From Janthinobacterium sp. 17J80-10 (lineage in GTDB: Bacteria; Pseudomonadota; Gammaproteobacteria; Burkholderiales; Burkholderiaceae_D), in contig NZ_CP035311.1 of the NCBI RefSeq assembly GCF_004114795.1, positions 3,224,001 to 3,288,000 of the forward strand: DNA of 64,000 nucleotides. Direction: 5' to 3'. Under the pieces are notes generated by a model. That model saw nothing but the letters and a program-made list of their open reading frames with translations, made no database searches and was not told where the DNA came from. Below, one piece after another: positions 1-8,925 of the stretch. Made by a program: the position numbers and the translations under genes. How positions within the stretch are numbered: the first letter of the stretch is position 1; each line of letters opens with the position of its first letter.

Positions 1-250
1 CAAGCCACGGCGTAGTAAAAGTCCATCCTGCCATGTACATCAAGCCGATACCGCTGGCCGGTTGCACAATTACAGCGGGCGTCGTGAATATCCAGTCGGC
101 CAGCACCACGAACCTTGCCACGACCGCCTGCGCCTCGATACTCTTGCTGCGGTTCGCGCAAAACAGGTAAAAAGCTGAACCGAAGCCGACGCCGACAAGC
201 ACGACCGATGACAATATGTGCAAGGTTTTAAGGATCAGATATGCAGACAT
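1..250 (-). CDS. DUF2269 family integral membrane protein (C-terminus beyond window)
   Basis: Only the first 83 codons are in the window; the rest lies beyond base 1. Translation starts MSAYLILKTLHILSSVVLVG, giving a hydrophobic first helix, then FYLFCANRS, then a second hydrophobic stretch (RFVVLADWIFTTPAVIVQ) followed by GIGLMYMAG. This matches the start of the DUF2269 predicted integral membrane family, whose function is unknown. The ATG lies 2 bp after the stop of the upstream SDR-DoxX gene, so the two are almost certainly co-transcribed and probably translationally coupled. No biochemical role can be assigned. Confidence 0.75.
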   Translation of the reverse strand, partial: MSAYLILKTLHILSSVVLVGVGFGSAFYLFCANRSKSIEAQAVVARFVVLADWIFTTPAVIVQPASGIGLMYMAGWTFTTPWL

Positions 251-252
251 GG

Positions 253-1518
253 TCAACCCTTCCTACTTTCAGAAGCATCCAGCAGCAGCAGTAACGCCAG
301 AATAGGAATGTTTTTCAAGACTGGCCCGAACGGATGCAGCCAGTATTCAGGGAGGAATAGCGTGATGATCGCGGTATAAGCCGCGATCAGAAACATCTGC
401 AAACGCCAGGGCCAACGGCCAGGCGCAAGCAGCGTGGCCACACCAAAACCCAGATCGAGAAGCGCCGCCCCATATAACGCTACTGCAGCCGGTTCACCGC
501 GCAAGCCCACCTCGCTTAGCAGCGTCAGGCTTTGGTCGACCGGATAAATTCCGAGGGACAGCACGCCGGTAACAAGCCATACCAGTGCCAGCGCGAACCG
601 CATAAGCGGCAAGCCCCAAGCCATTACTGCCTGTGCCCGCAACATCTCAGGCGCCAGGCCGGCAAACCAGGTAGAAGGGCCTCCTGGCGCCCGTCCGAGC
701 AGGCTGGCAAAAGCTGCGGGGTTGCCGGCACTGCCCTGTTCCAGCATGCGCAGGGAGTCGGGGGAAATCAGTCGCTGGCGCAGGCAACTTGCCGCCTTTG
801 CCAGGCCAAACATAAGACGCCGCGGTATCGGCAACCAGATTGCCGGCGGCAAGCGCATGGCCTCACGATAGGCTTGCAGCATCTCACGGTAGCTCATTGC
901 CACAGGCCCCACCGCATCAACGATTGTTCTGGCATCAGATGCCGGGAGCAACAAGTGCGTTACTGCTGCACACACATCGTCGACGTGCACAGGTTGCAGG
1001 CGCTGTTCGCCGCGTCCAGGCAAACCGACCACTGGAAGGCTCGCCAGCATGCGAAAAAACCGGCTGCTGCCACCGTCGATGCCTACCACCAGCGACGGCC
1101 GCAGGATGCTCCAGTCCAGGTCTGTCTGCATTAAATACGCATCGGCTTGCCGTTTGCTGCGCAAATACGGCGTGCACGCCGCATCGTCATGACCGCCGAG
1201 CGCCGAAATCTGGATGACACGGCGGATCCCGGCCAACTCGCATGCCTTGAACAGGGCAATCGGCGCATCGCGATGGATAGCGTCAAAGCGCTTGTCAAGA
1301 TCCTCGTGCAAGATGCCGACAGCATTGATCACTGCATCAATATCGTCCAGGCGCGGCAACCAATCTTCCACATGCACAACGTGCGCATAATCGATTGCCA
1401 GATCCTGTGCCAGCACTGGTACCCGCACCCCGCGCACGACCTCATGGCCTGCCGCAACCAGGACAGAACAGAGATGGTGACCGAGGAATCCATTGGCGCC
1501 ACAAACCAGAATTTTCAC
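253..1518 (-). CDS. SDR-family NAD(P)-binding protein fused to DoxX-like membrane domain
   Basis: The 421-residue protein opens with a Rossmann dinucleotide motif, G-A-N-G-F-L-G at residues 7-13, typical of atypical SDR/NmrA-like or complex-I-assembly-like reductases. The soluble part runs to about residue 290. It is followed by four hydrophobic segments (about 300-325, 345-368, 373-395 and 402-417) that resemble a DoxX-like domain. Such SDR-DoxX fusions are known from genome annotation, but the substrate is unknown. The start is GTG, preceded by a GGCGGG-like ribosome site. The gene lies between a GbsR/MarR regulator and a DUF2269 gene on the same strand. An operator-like palindrome sits 29-46 nt upstream of the start. 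A membrane-tethered redox or quinone-linked enzyme is plausible but inferred. Confidence 0.8.
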   Translation of the reverse strand: MKILVCGANGFLGHHLCSVLVAAGHEVVRGVRVPVLAQDLAIDYAHVVHVEDWLPRLDDIDAVINAVGILHEDLDKRFDAIHRDAPIALFKACELAGIRRVIQISALGGHDDAACTPYLRSKRQADAYLMQTDLDWSILRPSLVVGIDGGSSRFFRMLASLPVVGLPGRGEQRLQPVHVDDVCAAVTHLLLPASDARTIVDAVGPVAMSYREMLQAYREAMRLPPAIWLPIPRRLMFGLAKAASCLRQRLISPDSLRMLEQGSAGNPAAFASLLGRAPGGPSTWFAGLAPEMLRAQAVMAWGLPLMRFALALVWLVTGVLSLGIYPVDQSLTLLSEVGLRGEPAAVALYGAALLDLGFGVATLLAPGRWPWRLQMFLIAAYTAIITLFLPEYWLHPFGPVLKNIPILALLLLLDASESRKG

Positions 1519-1546
1519 GATGCCCGCCTGTCTTTAATTTTTGTAA

Positions 1547-1564
1547 TTTCAGTCAAAACAGAAA
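1547..1564 (-). promoter_or_regulatory. Putative operator upstream of SDR-DoxX gene
   Basis: The plus strand reads TTTCAGTCAAAACAGAAA, an imperfect palindrome (6 of 8 half-site pairs) 29-46 nt upstream of the GTG start at 1518. It matches 15 of 18 positions of the palindrome upstream of the regulator gene at 2171-2188. On the coding strand it contains TTGACT, a reasonable -35 element, though no convincing -10 follows at normal spacing. Binding by the adjacent GbsR/MarR protein is inferred from the shared motif. Confidence 0.55.
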
Positions 1565-1593
1565 CGTTACGACAAAAAAATTTCCGCGCGCCC

Positions 1594-2145
1594 TCAACCC
1601 GAATTCTTGCTGCCGTCCCGCCCGTCGCCCCGCACGAATTTCTGCACAGTGGATCCCATCTTCAAGAGCTTCATCAAAGTGGCCGGCTCCAGCCGCAGCA
1701 TTTCATCGGTCCACGACATCAAGGTTTCCATCAGCGCCAGGGTTTCAGCGATACGCTGTTGCGCCGCCCGCTCTTCCATTGGCAAGTCATCACTGGACAG
1801 GCACTCGCGCAAGGCGGCAATCGTGGGATCGAATTCGCGCGCCTTGCGCTCCCTGACGATCGTGCGGAACAATTCCCACACATCCAGCGATGTTTCGAAA
1901 TGGTCACGCCGGTCACCCAAAGCGTGGGACACCTTGACCAGCTTCCAGTTTTGCAATTCTTTCAAACTGGTCGACACGTTCGAGCGCGCCACACCCAGCG
2001 TTTCAGCGATGTCCTCTGCATGCATCGGCTTGCCAGTGATATACAACAGCGCGTGGATCTGGCTAACCGTGCGATTAACCCCCCAGCGGGAGCCCATTTC
2101 CCCCCAGTGCAGGACAAATTTTTGCGAGATTGGTGTCAGTTCCAT
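1594..2145 (-). CDS. GbsR/MarR-type HTH transcriptional regulator
   Basis: This 183-residue protein starts MELTPISQKFVLHWGEMGSR, followed by WGVNRTVSQIHALLYITGKP and a winged helix-turn-helix (about residues 37-85: DIAETLGVARSNVSTSLKEL). That arrangement is typical of the GbsR family of MarR-like repressors. The C-terminal half is helical and probably a dimerisation domain. The gene heads a minus-strand unit with the SDR-DoxX and DUF2269 genes; about 75 bp separate it from the SDR start, and that gap holds its own operator-like site. No Shine-Dalgarno precedes the ATG, and a good promoter ends 6 nt before it, so the transcript may be leaderless. The effector molecule is unknown. Confidence 0.85.
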   Translation of the reverse strand: MELTPISQKFVLHWGEMGSRWGVNRTVSQIHALLYITGKPMHAEDIAETLGVARSNVSTSLKELQNWKLVKVSHALGDRRDHFETSLDVWELFRTIVRERKAREFDPTIAALRECLSSDDLPMEERAAQQRIAETLALMETLMSWTDEMLRLEPATLMKLLKMGSTVQKFVRGDGRDGSKNSG

Positions 2146-2151
2146 AAGTAC

Positions 2152-2188
2152 AAGATAGATCTTACTGAAATTTCTGTCAAGACTGAAA
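2152..2188 (-). promoter_or_regulatory. Promoter and overlapping operator of the GbsR/MarR regulator gene
   Basis: On the minus strand TTGACA (2180-2175), a 17-nt spacer and TATCTT (2157-2152) form a strong sigma70-type promoter. The -35 element lies inside the palindrome TTTCTGTCAAGACTGAAA (2171-2188, plus-strand reading; 7 of 8 half-site pairs match), extended by AA/TT on both sides. The -10 ends 6 nt before the ATG at 2145, so transcription should begin at or next to the start codon. Autoregulation by promoter occlusion is the natural reading. Confidence 0.6.
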
Positions 2189-2283
2189 TTAAAGAAATAC
2201 GCTCTTTCCTTAACTTTGATCCCCCATCTCTGCGGGCCCGACCCATTGTTCTGCCCCAGCGGACCGTCACACCATGTCTCAGG

Positions 2284-2313
2284 CTGTCAATCCGTCGACA
2301 AAACTCATATAAT
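2284..2313 (+). promoter_or_regulatory. Probable argF promoter
   Basis: A perfect -10 hexamer TATAAT at 2308-2313 is preceded, after an 18-nt spacer, by CTGTCA at 2284-2289, which matches four of six -35 positions. It lies 55 nt upstream of the argF ATG at 2369. No ARG-box-like palindrome was recognised by eye. Confidence 0.5.
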
Positions 2314-2368
2314 TGAAGTAGTTACATTAAACCGGCGGCAGGCGCCACCCTTGCCGCCGTTTCCATTT

Positions 2369-3283
2369 ATGGCGATCAAACACTTTCTGCAGTTTTCCGA
2401 TTTCACGCTCGACGAGTACGGGTATGTGATGGAACGCGCGCGCATCATCAAGCGCAAATTCAAGAATTACGAGCCGCACCCTACCCTGGCGGACCGTACG
2501 CTGGTGATGGTGTTCGAAAAAAATTCGACCCGCACCCGCCTGTCCTTTGAAGCCGGCATGCACCAGATGGGCGGCGCGGCCATCTACCTGAATACCCGCG
2601 ACAGCCAGCTGGGACGCGGCGAGCCGGTCGAGGACGCAGCGCAAGTCATGTCACGCATGTGCGACGTCATTATGATCCGCACCTTCGGCCAGGAGATCAT
2701 CGAGCGTTTCGCCGCCAATTCGCGCGTACCGGTGATCAATGGCCTGACCAATGAATACCACCCTTGCCAGGTGCTGGCGGACATCTTCACCTTCATCGAA
2801 CATCGCGGCTCCATCGCTGGCAAGACCGTCGCCTGGATCGGCGATGCCAACAACATGCTCTACACCTGGCTACAGGCGGCGGAAGTCTTCGACTTTCACG
2901 TCAATGTCTCGACCCCGACCGGTTACCCGATCGACCCGGCTCTGGCGATTGCCGATGCATCGCGCTACACCGTATTCGCCGACCCGGCCGAAGCTTGCGC
3001 CGGCACCCACCTGGTCAACACCGATGTCTGGACCAGCATGGGCTTCGAAGAGGAAAACGCGGCGCGCCTGAAAGCCTTCGATGGCTGGATCGTCGATGCC
3101 GCCAAGATGGCGCGGGCGCAGCCGGACGCCCTGTTCATGCATTGCCTGCCCGCCCACCGCGGCGAGGAAGTCGCAGCTGACGTGATCGACGGCCCGCAAT
3201 CGGTAGTGTGGGATGAGGCGGAAAACCGCTTGCATGTCCAGAAGGCATTGCTCGAATATCTCGTGCTGGGCAGGCTCACTTAG
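2369..3283 (+). CDS. argF: Ornithine carbamoyltransferase
   Basis: Transfers the carbamoyl group of carbamoyl phosphate to ornithine, giving citrulline in cytoplasmic arginine synthesis. The 304-residue protein shows the carbamoyl-phosphate loop STRTR at residues 53-57, HPCQ at 131-134 and the ornithine-side HCLPA motif starting at residue 258. The frame stays open upstream to 2216, but homology begins at MAIKHFLQFSDF, so ATG 2369 is chosen; this also places a TATAAT box 55 nt upstream. argG follows 73 nt downstream on the same strand, so two consecutive arginine-pathway steps are probably co-transcribed. Confidence 0.96.
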   Translation: MAIKHFLQFSDFTLDEYGYVMERARIIKRKFKNYEPHPTLADRTLVMVFEKNSTRTRLSFEAGMHQMGGAAIYLNTRDSQLGRGEPVEDAAQVMSRMCDVIMIRTFGQEIIERFAANSRVPVINGLTNEYHPCQVLADIFTFIEHRGSIAGKTVAWIGDANNMLYTWLQAAEVFDFHVNVSTPTGYPIDPALAIADASRYTVFADPAEACAGTHLVNTDVWTSMGFEEENAARLKAFDGWIVDAAKMARAQPDALFMHCLPAHRGEEVAADVIDGPQSVVWDEAENRLHVQKALLEYLVLGRLT

Positions 3284-3317
3284 TCACCAGCCAGCGCCCC
3301 GCATATCAACGTCTTAA

Positions 3318-4694
<1,377 letters not shown>

Positions 4695-4724
4695 CGCCTC
4701 CCTTTCAATCTTACGTACGACATC

Positions 4725-5039
4725 ATGACTACACAATTCGACAACGTTTCCGTCATCAAGAAGTCCAACATTTACTTCGATGGCAAATGCGTCTCGCACA
4801 ACATCATTTTCCCGGATGGCACGAAAAAATCCGTGGGCGTGATTTTTCCGTCAGCCCTGACTTTCAACACCGGCGCGCCGGAAATCATGGAAATCAATGG
4901 CGGCAAATGCCGCGTGCGGCTGAAAGATGCCGCCGACTGGAACACCTACGAAGCCGGCCAGCGCTTTGAAGTGCCGGGCAATTCCAGCTTTGATATCGAG
5001 ACCCTGGAAACGGTCGACTACGTCTGCCACTTCGGCTGA
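4725..5039 (+). CDS. ppnP: Pyrimidine/purine nucleoside phosphorylase PpnP
   Basis: A 104-residue single-domain cupin of the PpnP (YaiE, formerly DUF1255) family, which phosphorolyses a broad set of nucleosides to free base and ribose-1-phosphate. Diagnostic stretches are [20 protein letters not shown] near the start, [20 protein letters not shown] in the middle and [11 protein letters not shown] near the end. Length equals the usual family length. It lies 30 nt after argG and may be read from the arginine operon. It converges with murB, whose stop is only 14 bp away. Confidence 0.92.
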   Translation: MTTQFDNVSVIKKSNIYFDGKCVSHNIIFPDGTKKSVGVIFPSALTFNTGAPEIMEINGGKCRVRLKDAADWNTYEAGQRFEVPGNSSFDIETLETVDYVCHFG

Positions 5040-5053
5040 TCCCGACGGGCTGT

Positions 5054-6082
5054 TCACACGACTACCGGCTCCGGCTCGATTGTCACACCGAAGCGGGCAA
5101 GCACGTCCTCCTGTATCTTCCGCGCCAGGTTCAGCACCTCCTGGCCGGACGCCCCACCCCGGTTCACCAGCACCAGCGCCTGTTTTTCATAAACGCCGGC
5201 CGCGCCCAGGCTCCTGCCCTTCCAGCCGCACTGATCGATCATCCAGCCTGCGGCCAGCTTGTAGCTGCCATCGGGCTGGGCATAACTCACCAGTTGGGGA
5301 TAGCGTTCCATAAGCGCGTCACGTTGCCCGGCTGGCACCACCGGGTTCTTGAAAAAACTGCCGGCGTTGCCGATCACGGCAGGGTCGGGGAGCTTGCGCG
5401 TGCGAATGGCGATCACTGCATCGCTGATAGCCTTTGCAGTCGGCGCATCAAGGCCCTGTGCCGCCACTTCCTGGCGCAGTTCCGCATAGCCCAGGTTGGG
5501 CAGCCAGTGCTTCGGCAGCGCCAGGGTGACATCCAGGATCACTGCGCGCCCCTGCAAGGATTGCTTGAAAATGCTGTCGCGGTAACCAAAGGCACAGGCC
5601 GCCTTGTCGAGGGTCGAGACGGTCGCAGTTTCAAAATCGAAGACCGTTGCCGCATGAAAGAAATCCTTGAGTTCAGCGCCATATGCGCCGATGTTCTGAA
5701 TCGGCGCCGCACCGACGCTGCCCGGTATCAAGGACAGGTTTTCCAGCCCGCCCAGTCCGCGTTCCAGGGTCCACAACACCAGCTCATGCCATTTCTCCCC
5801 TGCCGCCGCCCGCACATAGGTCGCGCCATCGTCCGCGCCGACTATGGCCATACCTGCCATGCAGATATGTAGCACCAGGCCCGGAAAATCGCCTGTCAGA
5901 AGGATGTTGCTGCCGCCGCCGAGCACCAGGCGCGGCAGCGTTGAAAACTCTGATGCAGCATTAACTTTTTGCAACATCTCCAGGGAGGAGATTGTTACAT
6001 ATCGTTTCGCAATTGCATTAATACCAAAAGTATTATGGTCTCGGAGCGTAAAATCGGTTTGAATTGCAGGAAGAGCAGTCAT
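5054..6082 (-). CDS. murB: UDP-N-acetylenolpyruvoylglucosamine reductase
   Basis: FAD enzyme that reduces UDP-GlcNAc-enolpyruvate to UDP-MurNAc with NADPH in peptidoglycan precursor synthesis. At 342 residues it fits the type I (E. coli-like) class. Visible features are the FAD-binding LVLGGGSNILLTGDFPGLVL region (about residues 51-70), LENLSLIPGSVGAAPIQNIGAYG and the C-terminal SFFKNPVV block with the catalytic serine. The frame is open back to 6631, but similarity starts at MTALPAIQTDFTLRDHNTFG, so ATG 6082 is chosen. The gene diverges from yajQ, and 181 bp between them must hold both promoters. Confidence 0.94.
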   Translation of the reverse strand: MTALPAIQTDFTLRDHNTFGINAIAKRYVTISSLEMLQKVNAASEFSTLPRLVLGGGSNILLTGDFPGLVLHICMAGMAIVGADDGATYVRAAAGEKWHELVLWTLERGLGGLENLSLIPGSVGAAPIQNIGAYGAELKDFFHAATVFDFETATVSTLDKAACAFGYRDSIFKQSLQGRAVILDVTLALPKHWLPNLGYAELRQEVAAQGLDAPTAKAISDAVIAIRTRKLPDPAVIGNAGSFFKNPVVPAGQRDALMERYPQLVSYAQPDGSYKLAAGWMIDQCGWKGRSLGAAGVYEKQALVLVNRGGASGQEVLNLARKIQEDVLARFGVTIEPEPVVV

Positions 6083-6263
6083 AGGGATCAAATTATAGTG
6101 CAAGGAAGCCTGGTGATATTGCCTTAGAGCTCCTTTGCGTTTTTGTAATTTCCAATGCGACAAACGCTGGTCACCCGTTGTCGATTTGGTTAGAATTGTC
6201 GCTTGAACAATAGATGGTTGCCGACGGCGCTGTCCTACAGCTGCCAAACAAGGATAGAAAGTC

Positions 6264-6749
6264 ATGCCCTCATTTGATGTAGTTTCCGAAGCCAACCTGG
6301 TTGAAGTCAAAAATGCCGTCGACCAGGCAAACAAGGAAATTTCCACCCGCTTCGATTTCAAGGGCAGCGATGCCCGCGTCGAGCAGAAAGAACGTGAATT
6401 AACGGCGTATGCCGATTCGGAGTTCCAGTTGAACCAGGTCCGCGACGTCCTGACAAACAAGCTGGTCAAGCGCAATGTGGATGTGCGCTTCATGGACAAT
6501 GGCAAGATTGAAAAAATCGGCGGCGACAAGGTCAAGCAAGTCATCAAGATCAAGAATGGCATCGAGTCCGATGCCGCGAAAAAAATCGTCCGCATCATCA
6601 AGGATAGCAAGATGAAGGTGCAGGCAAGCATTCAGGGCGAAGCCGTGCGCATCACGGGCGCCAAGCGCGACGACTTGCAGGCAGCGATTGCGCTGCTGAA
6701 GAAGGACGTCACCGACTTACCGCTGGAATTCAACAATTTCCGCGATTAG
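6264..6749 (+). CDS. YajQ family nucleotide/c-di-GMP-binding protein
   Basis: A 161-residue protein of the YajQ (UPF0234) family, members of which bind nucleotides and, in Xanthomonas, cyclic di-GMP. The hallmark N-terminus [20 protein letters not shown] is intact, as are [10 protein letters not shown] and the C-terminal [19 protein letters not shown] with [21 protein letters not shown] ribosome site precedes the ATG. Two further genes follow closely in the same direction (the next begins 25 nt after its stop), so it probably heads a three-gene unit ending at the terminator near 7719. Confidence 0.93.
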   Translation: MPSFDVVSEANLVEVKNAVDQANKEISTRFDFKGSDARVEQKERELTAYADSEFQLNQVRDVLTNKLVKRNVDVRFMDNGKIEKIGGDKVKQVIKIKNGIESDAAKKIVRIIKDSKMKVQASIQGEAVRITGAKRDDLQAAIALLKKDVTDLPLEFNNFRD

Positions 6750-6774
6750 CATGCTCGATTTCTGGGAGAGTATC

Positions 6775-7104
6775 ATGCCGCGCTACCGCTTCCCCGCATC
6801 CACTCCGTCTGCCCCGGCAGCGGTGGCCGGCCCGAGCGGCAATCAGCCGGCGTCTTTCGCAAGCGCGCTGGAAACACAGTTTCCGCATATTCTCTCGGCC
6901 ATCCAGGCGCTCTGGGGGTTCAAGGAATTGAATACCTATTTCACCAAGCTGACCATCGACGAACGCGGCGGACGGGCCGGTTTTCCGCCGGAAGTCTGGG
7001 ATGAAATCCATACCCTGTTGCGCTTGCACCAGGAAATCCTGCCTGAACCCTTGTTTGCCACGAACATCTCCCGCCATGCGCTTGATTTCATGCGTAGCAA
7101 CTAG
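6775..7104 (+). CDS. Conserved hypothetical protein, 109 residues
   Basis: Function not recognised. The protein begins MPRYRFPASTPSAPAAVAG, an Ala/Pro/Ser-rich and probably disordered 25-residue start, followed by an apparently helical domain with FPHILSAIQALWGFKELNTY, GFPPEVWDEIHTLLRLHQ and LFATNISRHALDFMRSN. No signal peptide or membrane segment is seen. An earlier in-frame ATG at 6751 exists, but GGGAGAG lies 9 nt before the ATG at 6775, so the later start is preferred. Its last 29 nt overlap the start of the following protease gene. Placement between yajQ and the protease suggests co-expression only. Confidence 0.7.
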   Translation: MPRYRFPASTPSAPAAVAGPSGNQPASFASALETQFPHILSAIQALWGFKELNTYFTKLTIDERGGRAGFPPEVWDEIHTLLRLHQEILPEPLFATNISRHALDFMRSN

Positions 7105-7720
7105 CCTGCTGGCCAGCCTGGCTGGGATACTTCCTGCCAGTGCCGCTGATATCGACCTGATCGGGGTTTTTCCCGGCAAGGCGGTACTGGTTGTCAACGG
7201 CGGCAATCCCAAGACGTATTCGGTCGGCAGTTCGATTGTCGAAAATATCAAGCTGGCCGGCGTTGGCAGCGGCACGGCCACGCTGGAGCAAAATGGCAAG
7301 CGCCAAACCCTGCAACTGGGCGAACATTTCAATCGCGCGGCCCCGTCTGGCCAGGCCAGCATCACCCTCCATCCCGACAGCCGGGGGCATTACATCACGC
7401 AAGGCCAGATCAATGGCGGCGCTGTGCGCATGCTGGTCGATACAGGCGCCAGCATGATTGCCCTGCCGGCTGAGGATGCCACACGCCTGGGAATCGATTA
7501 CAGGAAGGGCCAGATCGCTTATTCCAGCACCGCCAATGGCGTCAAACCCGTGTATCGGGTCAAGCTCGATACGGTGCGGATTGGCGATATCCAGCTCAAC
7601 CAGATCGATGCAACCGTACATGAAAGCGGTTTACCCATTATCTTGCTGGGCATGTCGTTCCTGAACCGCACCGATATCCGCCGCGAAGGCGAAACCCTCA
7701 CGCTCTTGAAGCGATACTAA
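7076..7720 (+). CDS. Retropepsin-like aspartic protease, TIGR02281 type
   Basis: The 214-residue protein starts MRLISCVATSLLASLAGILP, an apparent signal peptide ending near PASAA, so the mature part should be periplasmic. A clan AA aspartyl protease domain follows: the catalytic L-V-D-T-G-A-S motif has Asp at residue 122, and ILLGMSFLNR near the end is the usual second conserved block. Such proteins act as single-domain dimers like retropepsin; natural substrates are largely unknown. The frame stays open to 7001, but the signal sequence fixes ATG 7076, overlapping the preceding gene by 29 nt. A strong hairpin terminator begins at its stop codon. Confidence 0.85.
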   Translation: MRLISCVATSLLASLAGILPASAADIDLIGVFPGKAVLVVNGGNPKTYSVGSSIVENIKLAGVGSGTATLEQNGKRQTLQLGEHFNRAAPSGQASITLHPDSRGHYITQGQINGGAVRMLVDTGASMIALPAEDATRLGIDYRKGQIAYSSTANGVKPVYRVKLDTVRIGDIQLNQIDATVHESGLPIILLGMSFLNRTDIRREGETLTLLKRY

Positions 7721-7753
7721 AAAAGGGGGCGAAAAACCCGCGCCCCCCTTTTT
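7719..7753. terminator. Bidirectional terminator between protease gene and aroG
   Basis: The arms AAAAAGGGGGCG and CGCCCCCCTTTTT, allowing a small offset, form a GC-rich stem with an A run on one side and a T run on the other. It can end transcription from the plus-strand protease gene and from minus-strand aroG. Confidence 0.85.
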
Positions 7754-7777
7754 CTGACGTCGACTCGCAGGAAGCGC

Positions 7778-8845
7778 TTACGCTTCCTCGCCATCGCGCA
7801 GGCGACGCTGCTTGATTGCCTCGGCAAACGTTTCCAGCACGCCAAGGCTTTGCTCCCAATTGATGCAGCCATCGGTAATGGATTGCCCATATACCAGCTC
7901 CTTGCCAGGCAGCAGATCCTGGCGGCCTGCCACCAGGTGCGATTCCACCATCACGCCGACGATGCGGGTATCGCCCCTGCCGATCTGGCCGGCGATATCG
8001 GCGCACACCGGCACCTGGTTCTCTGGTTTCTTGGAACTGTTGGCGTGCGAAGCGTCGATCATCAGGCGCGAGGCCAAGCCGTTGTTGGCGATATCCTTGC
8101 AAGCGGCATCGACGCTGGCAGCATCGTAATTGGGCGCCTTGCCGCCGCGCAGGATGATGTGGCAATCCTCATTGCCGGCGGTCGAGACAATCGCCGAATG
8201 CCCACCCTTGGTTACCGACAGAAAGTGATGTGGCTGCGATGCGGCCTTGATCGCATCGACGGCGATCTTGACATTGCCATCGGTGCCGTTCTTGAACCCC
8301 ACCGGGCAAGAAAGCCCGGAAGCCAGCTCGCGGTGGACTTGCGATTCGGTGGTACGCGCGCCGATGGCGCCCCAGCTGATCAGGTCGGCGAAATACTGCG
8401 GGCTGATCACATCGAGGAATTCGGTGCCGGCAGGCAGGCCCAGCTCGTTGATCTTGACCAGCAGCTCGCGCGCCGTGCGCAGGCCGTCATTGATACGGAA
8501 ACTGTTATCCATGTAAGGGTCGTTGATCAAGCCCTTCCAGCCAACCGTGGTGCGTGGTTTTTCGAAATACACGCGCATCACGATTTCCAGTTCGCCGGCA
8601 AAGCGTTCGCGCGCCTTCACCAGCAGGTTGGCATATTCCATTGCAGCCTTGGTGTCGTGGATCGAGCACGGGCCGATGACGACCATCAGGCGGTCATCCT
8701 GACCATGCAGGATGCGGTGCAATGCGGTGCGCGCATTGGCGACCACGTCACTGACCTTGCCGGAGCATGGAAACTCGCGGATCAGGTGCGAGGGGGGAGT
8801 CAATTCTTTCAATTCTCGGATCCTCAGATCGTCAGTGCGCGGCAT
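7778..8845 (-). CDS. aroG: 3-deoxy-7-phosphoheptulonate synthase (class I DAHP synthase)
   Basis: Catalyses the first step of the shikimate pathway, phosphoenolpyruvate plus erythrose-4-phosphate to DAHP, and is the main control point of aromatic amino acid synthesis. The 355-residue protein carries class I (AroFGH) blocks: MVVIGPCSIHD, MRVYFEKPRTTVGWKGLI, GARTTESQVHRELASGLS, PVGFKNGTDG and MIDASHANSSKKPENQ. AGGAG lies 7 nt before the ATG. Immediately upstream on the same strand are an intrinsic terminator (8865-8893) and a 23-residue leader ORF rich in Phe and Tyr (8926-8997), implying attenuation by aminoacyl-tRNA supply. Which amino acid feedback-inhibits the enzyme cannot be settled by eye. 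Confidence 0.95.
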   Translation of the reverse strand: MPRTDDLRIRELKELTPPSHLIREFPCSGKVSDVVANARTALHRILHGQDDRLMVVIGPCSIHDTKAAMEYANLLVKARERFAGELEIVMRVYFEKPRTTVGWKGLINDPYMDNSFRINDGLRTARELLVKINELGLPAGTEFLDVISPQYFADLISWGAIGARTTESQVHRELASGLSCPVGFKNGTDGNVKIAVDAIKAASQPHHFLSVTKGGHSAIVSTAGNEDCHIILRGGKAPNYDAASVDAACKDIANNGLASRLMIDASHANSSKKPENQVPVCADIAGQIGRGDTRIVGVMVESHLVAGRQDLLPGKELVYGQSITDGCINWEQSLGVLETFAEAIKQRRLRDGEEA

Positions 8846-8864
8846 GTTATCTCCTGGTTAAAAT

Positions 8865-8893
8865 AAAAAAACCGCCATCACTGGCGGTTTTTT
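8865..8893 (-). terminator. Attenuator terminator in the aroG leader
   Basis: On the minus strand arms AAAAAACCGCCA and TGGCGGTTTTTT surround a 4-nt loop and run into a T-rich tract, a textbook intrinsic terminator. It lies between the leader-peptide stop and the aroG ribosome site, so full termination would silence aroG. GGCGGT within the last leader codons (8944-8939) can pair with the ACCGCC arm (8888-8883) and could act as antiterminator. Confidence 0.75.
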
Positions 8894-8925
8894 CAGAAAT
8901 CGGTTTAAGCTTTTTACTCGCGCGC

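Noticed and set aside
6083-6631. N-terminal extension of the murB reading frame by about 180 residues.
   Set aside because: The extension overlaps yajQ on the other strand and its promoter region, and MurB similarity begins at the ATG at 6082.
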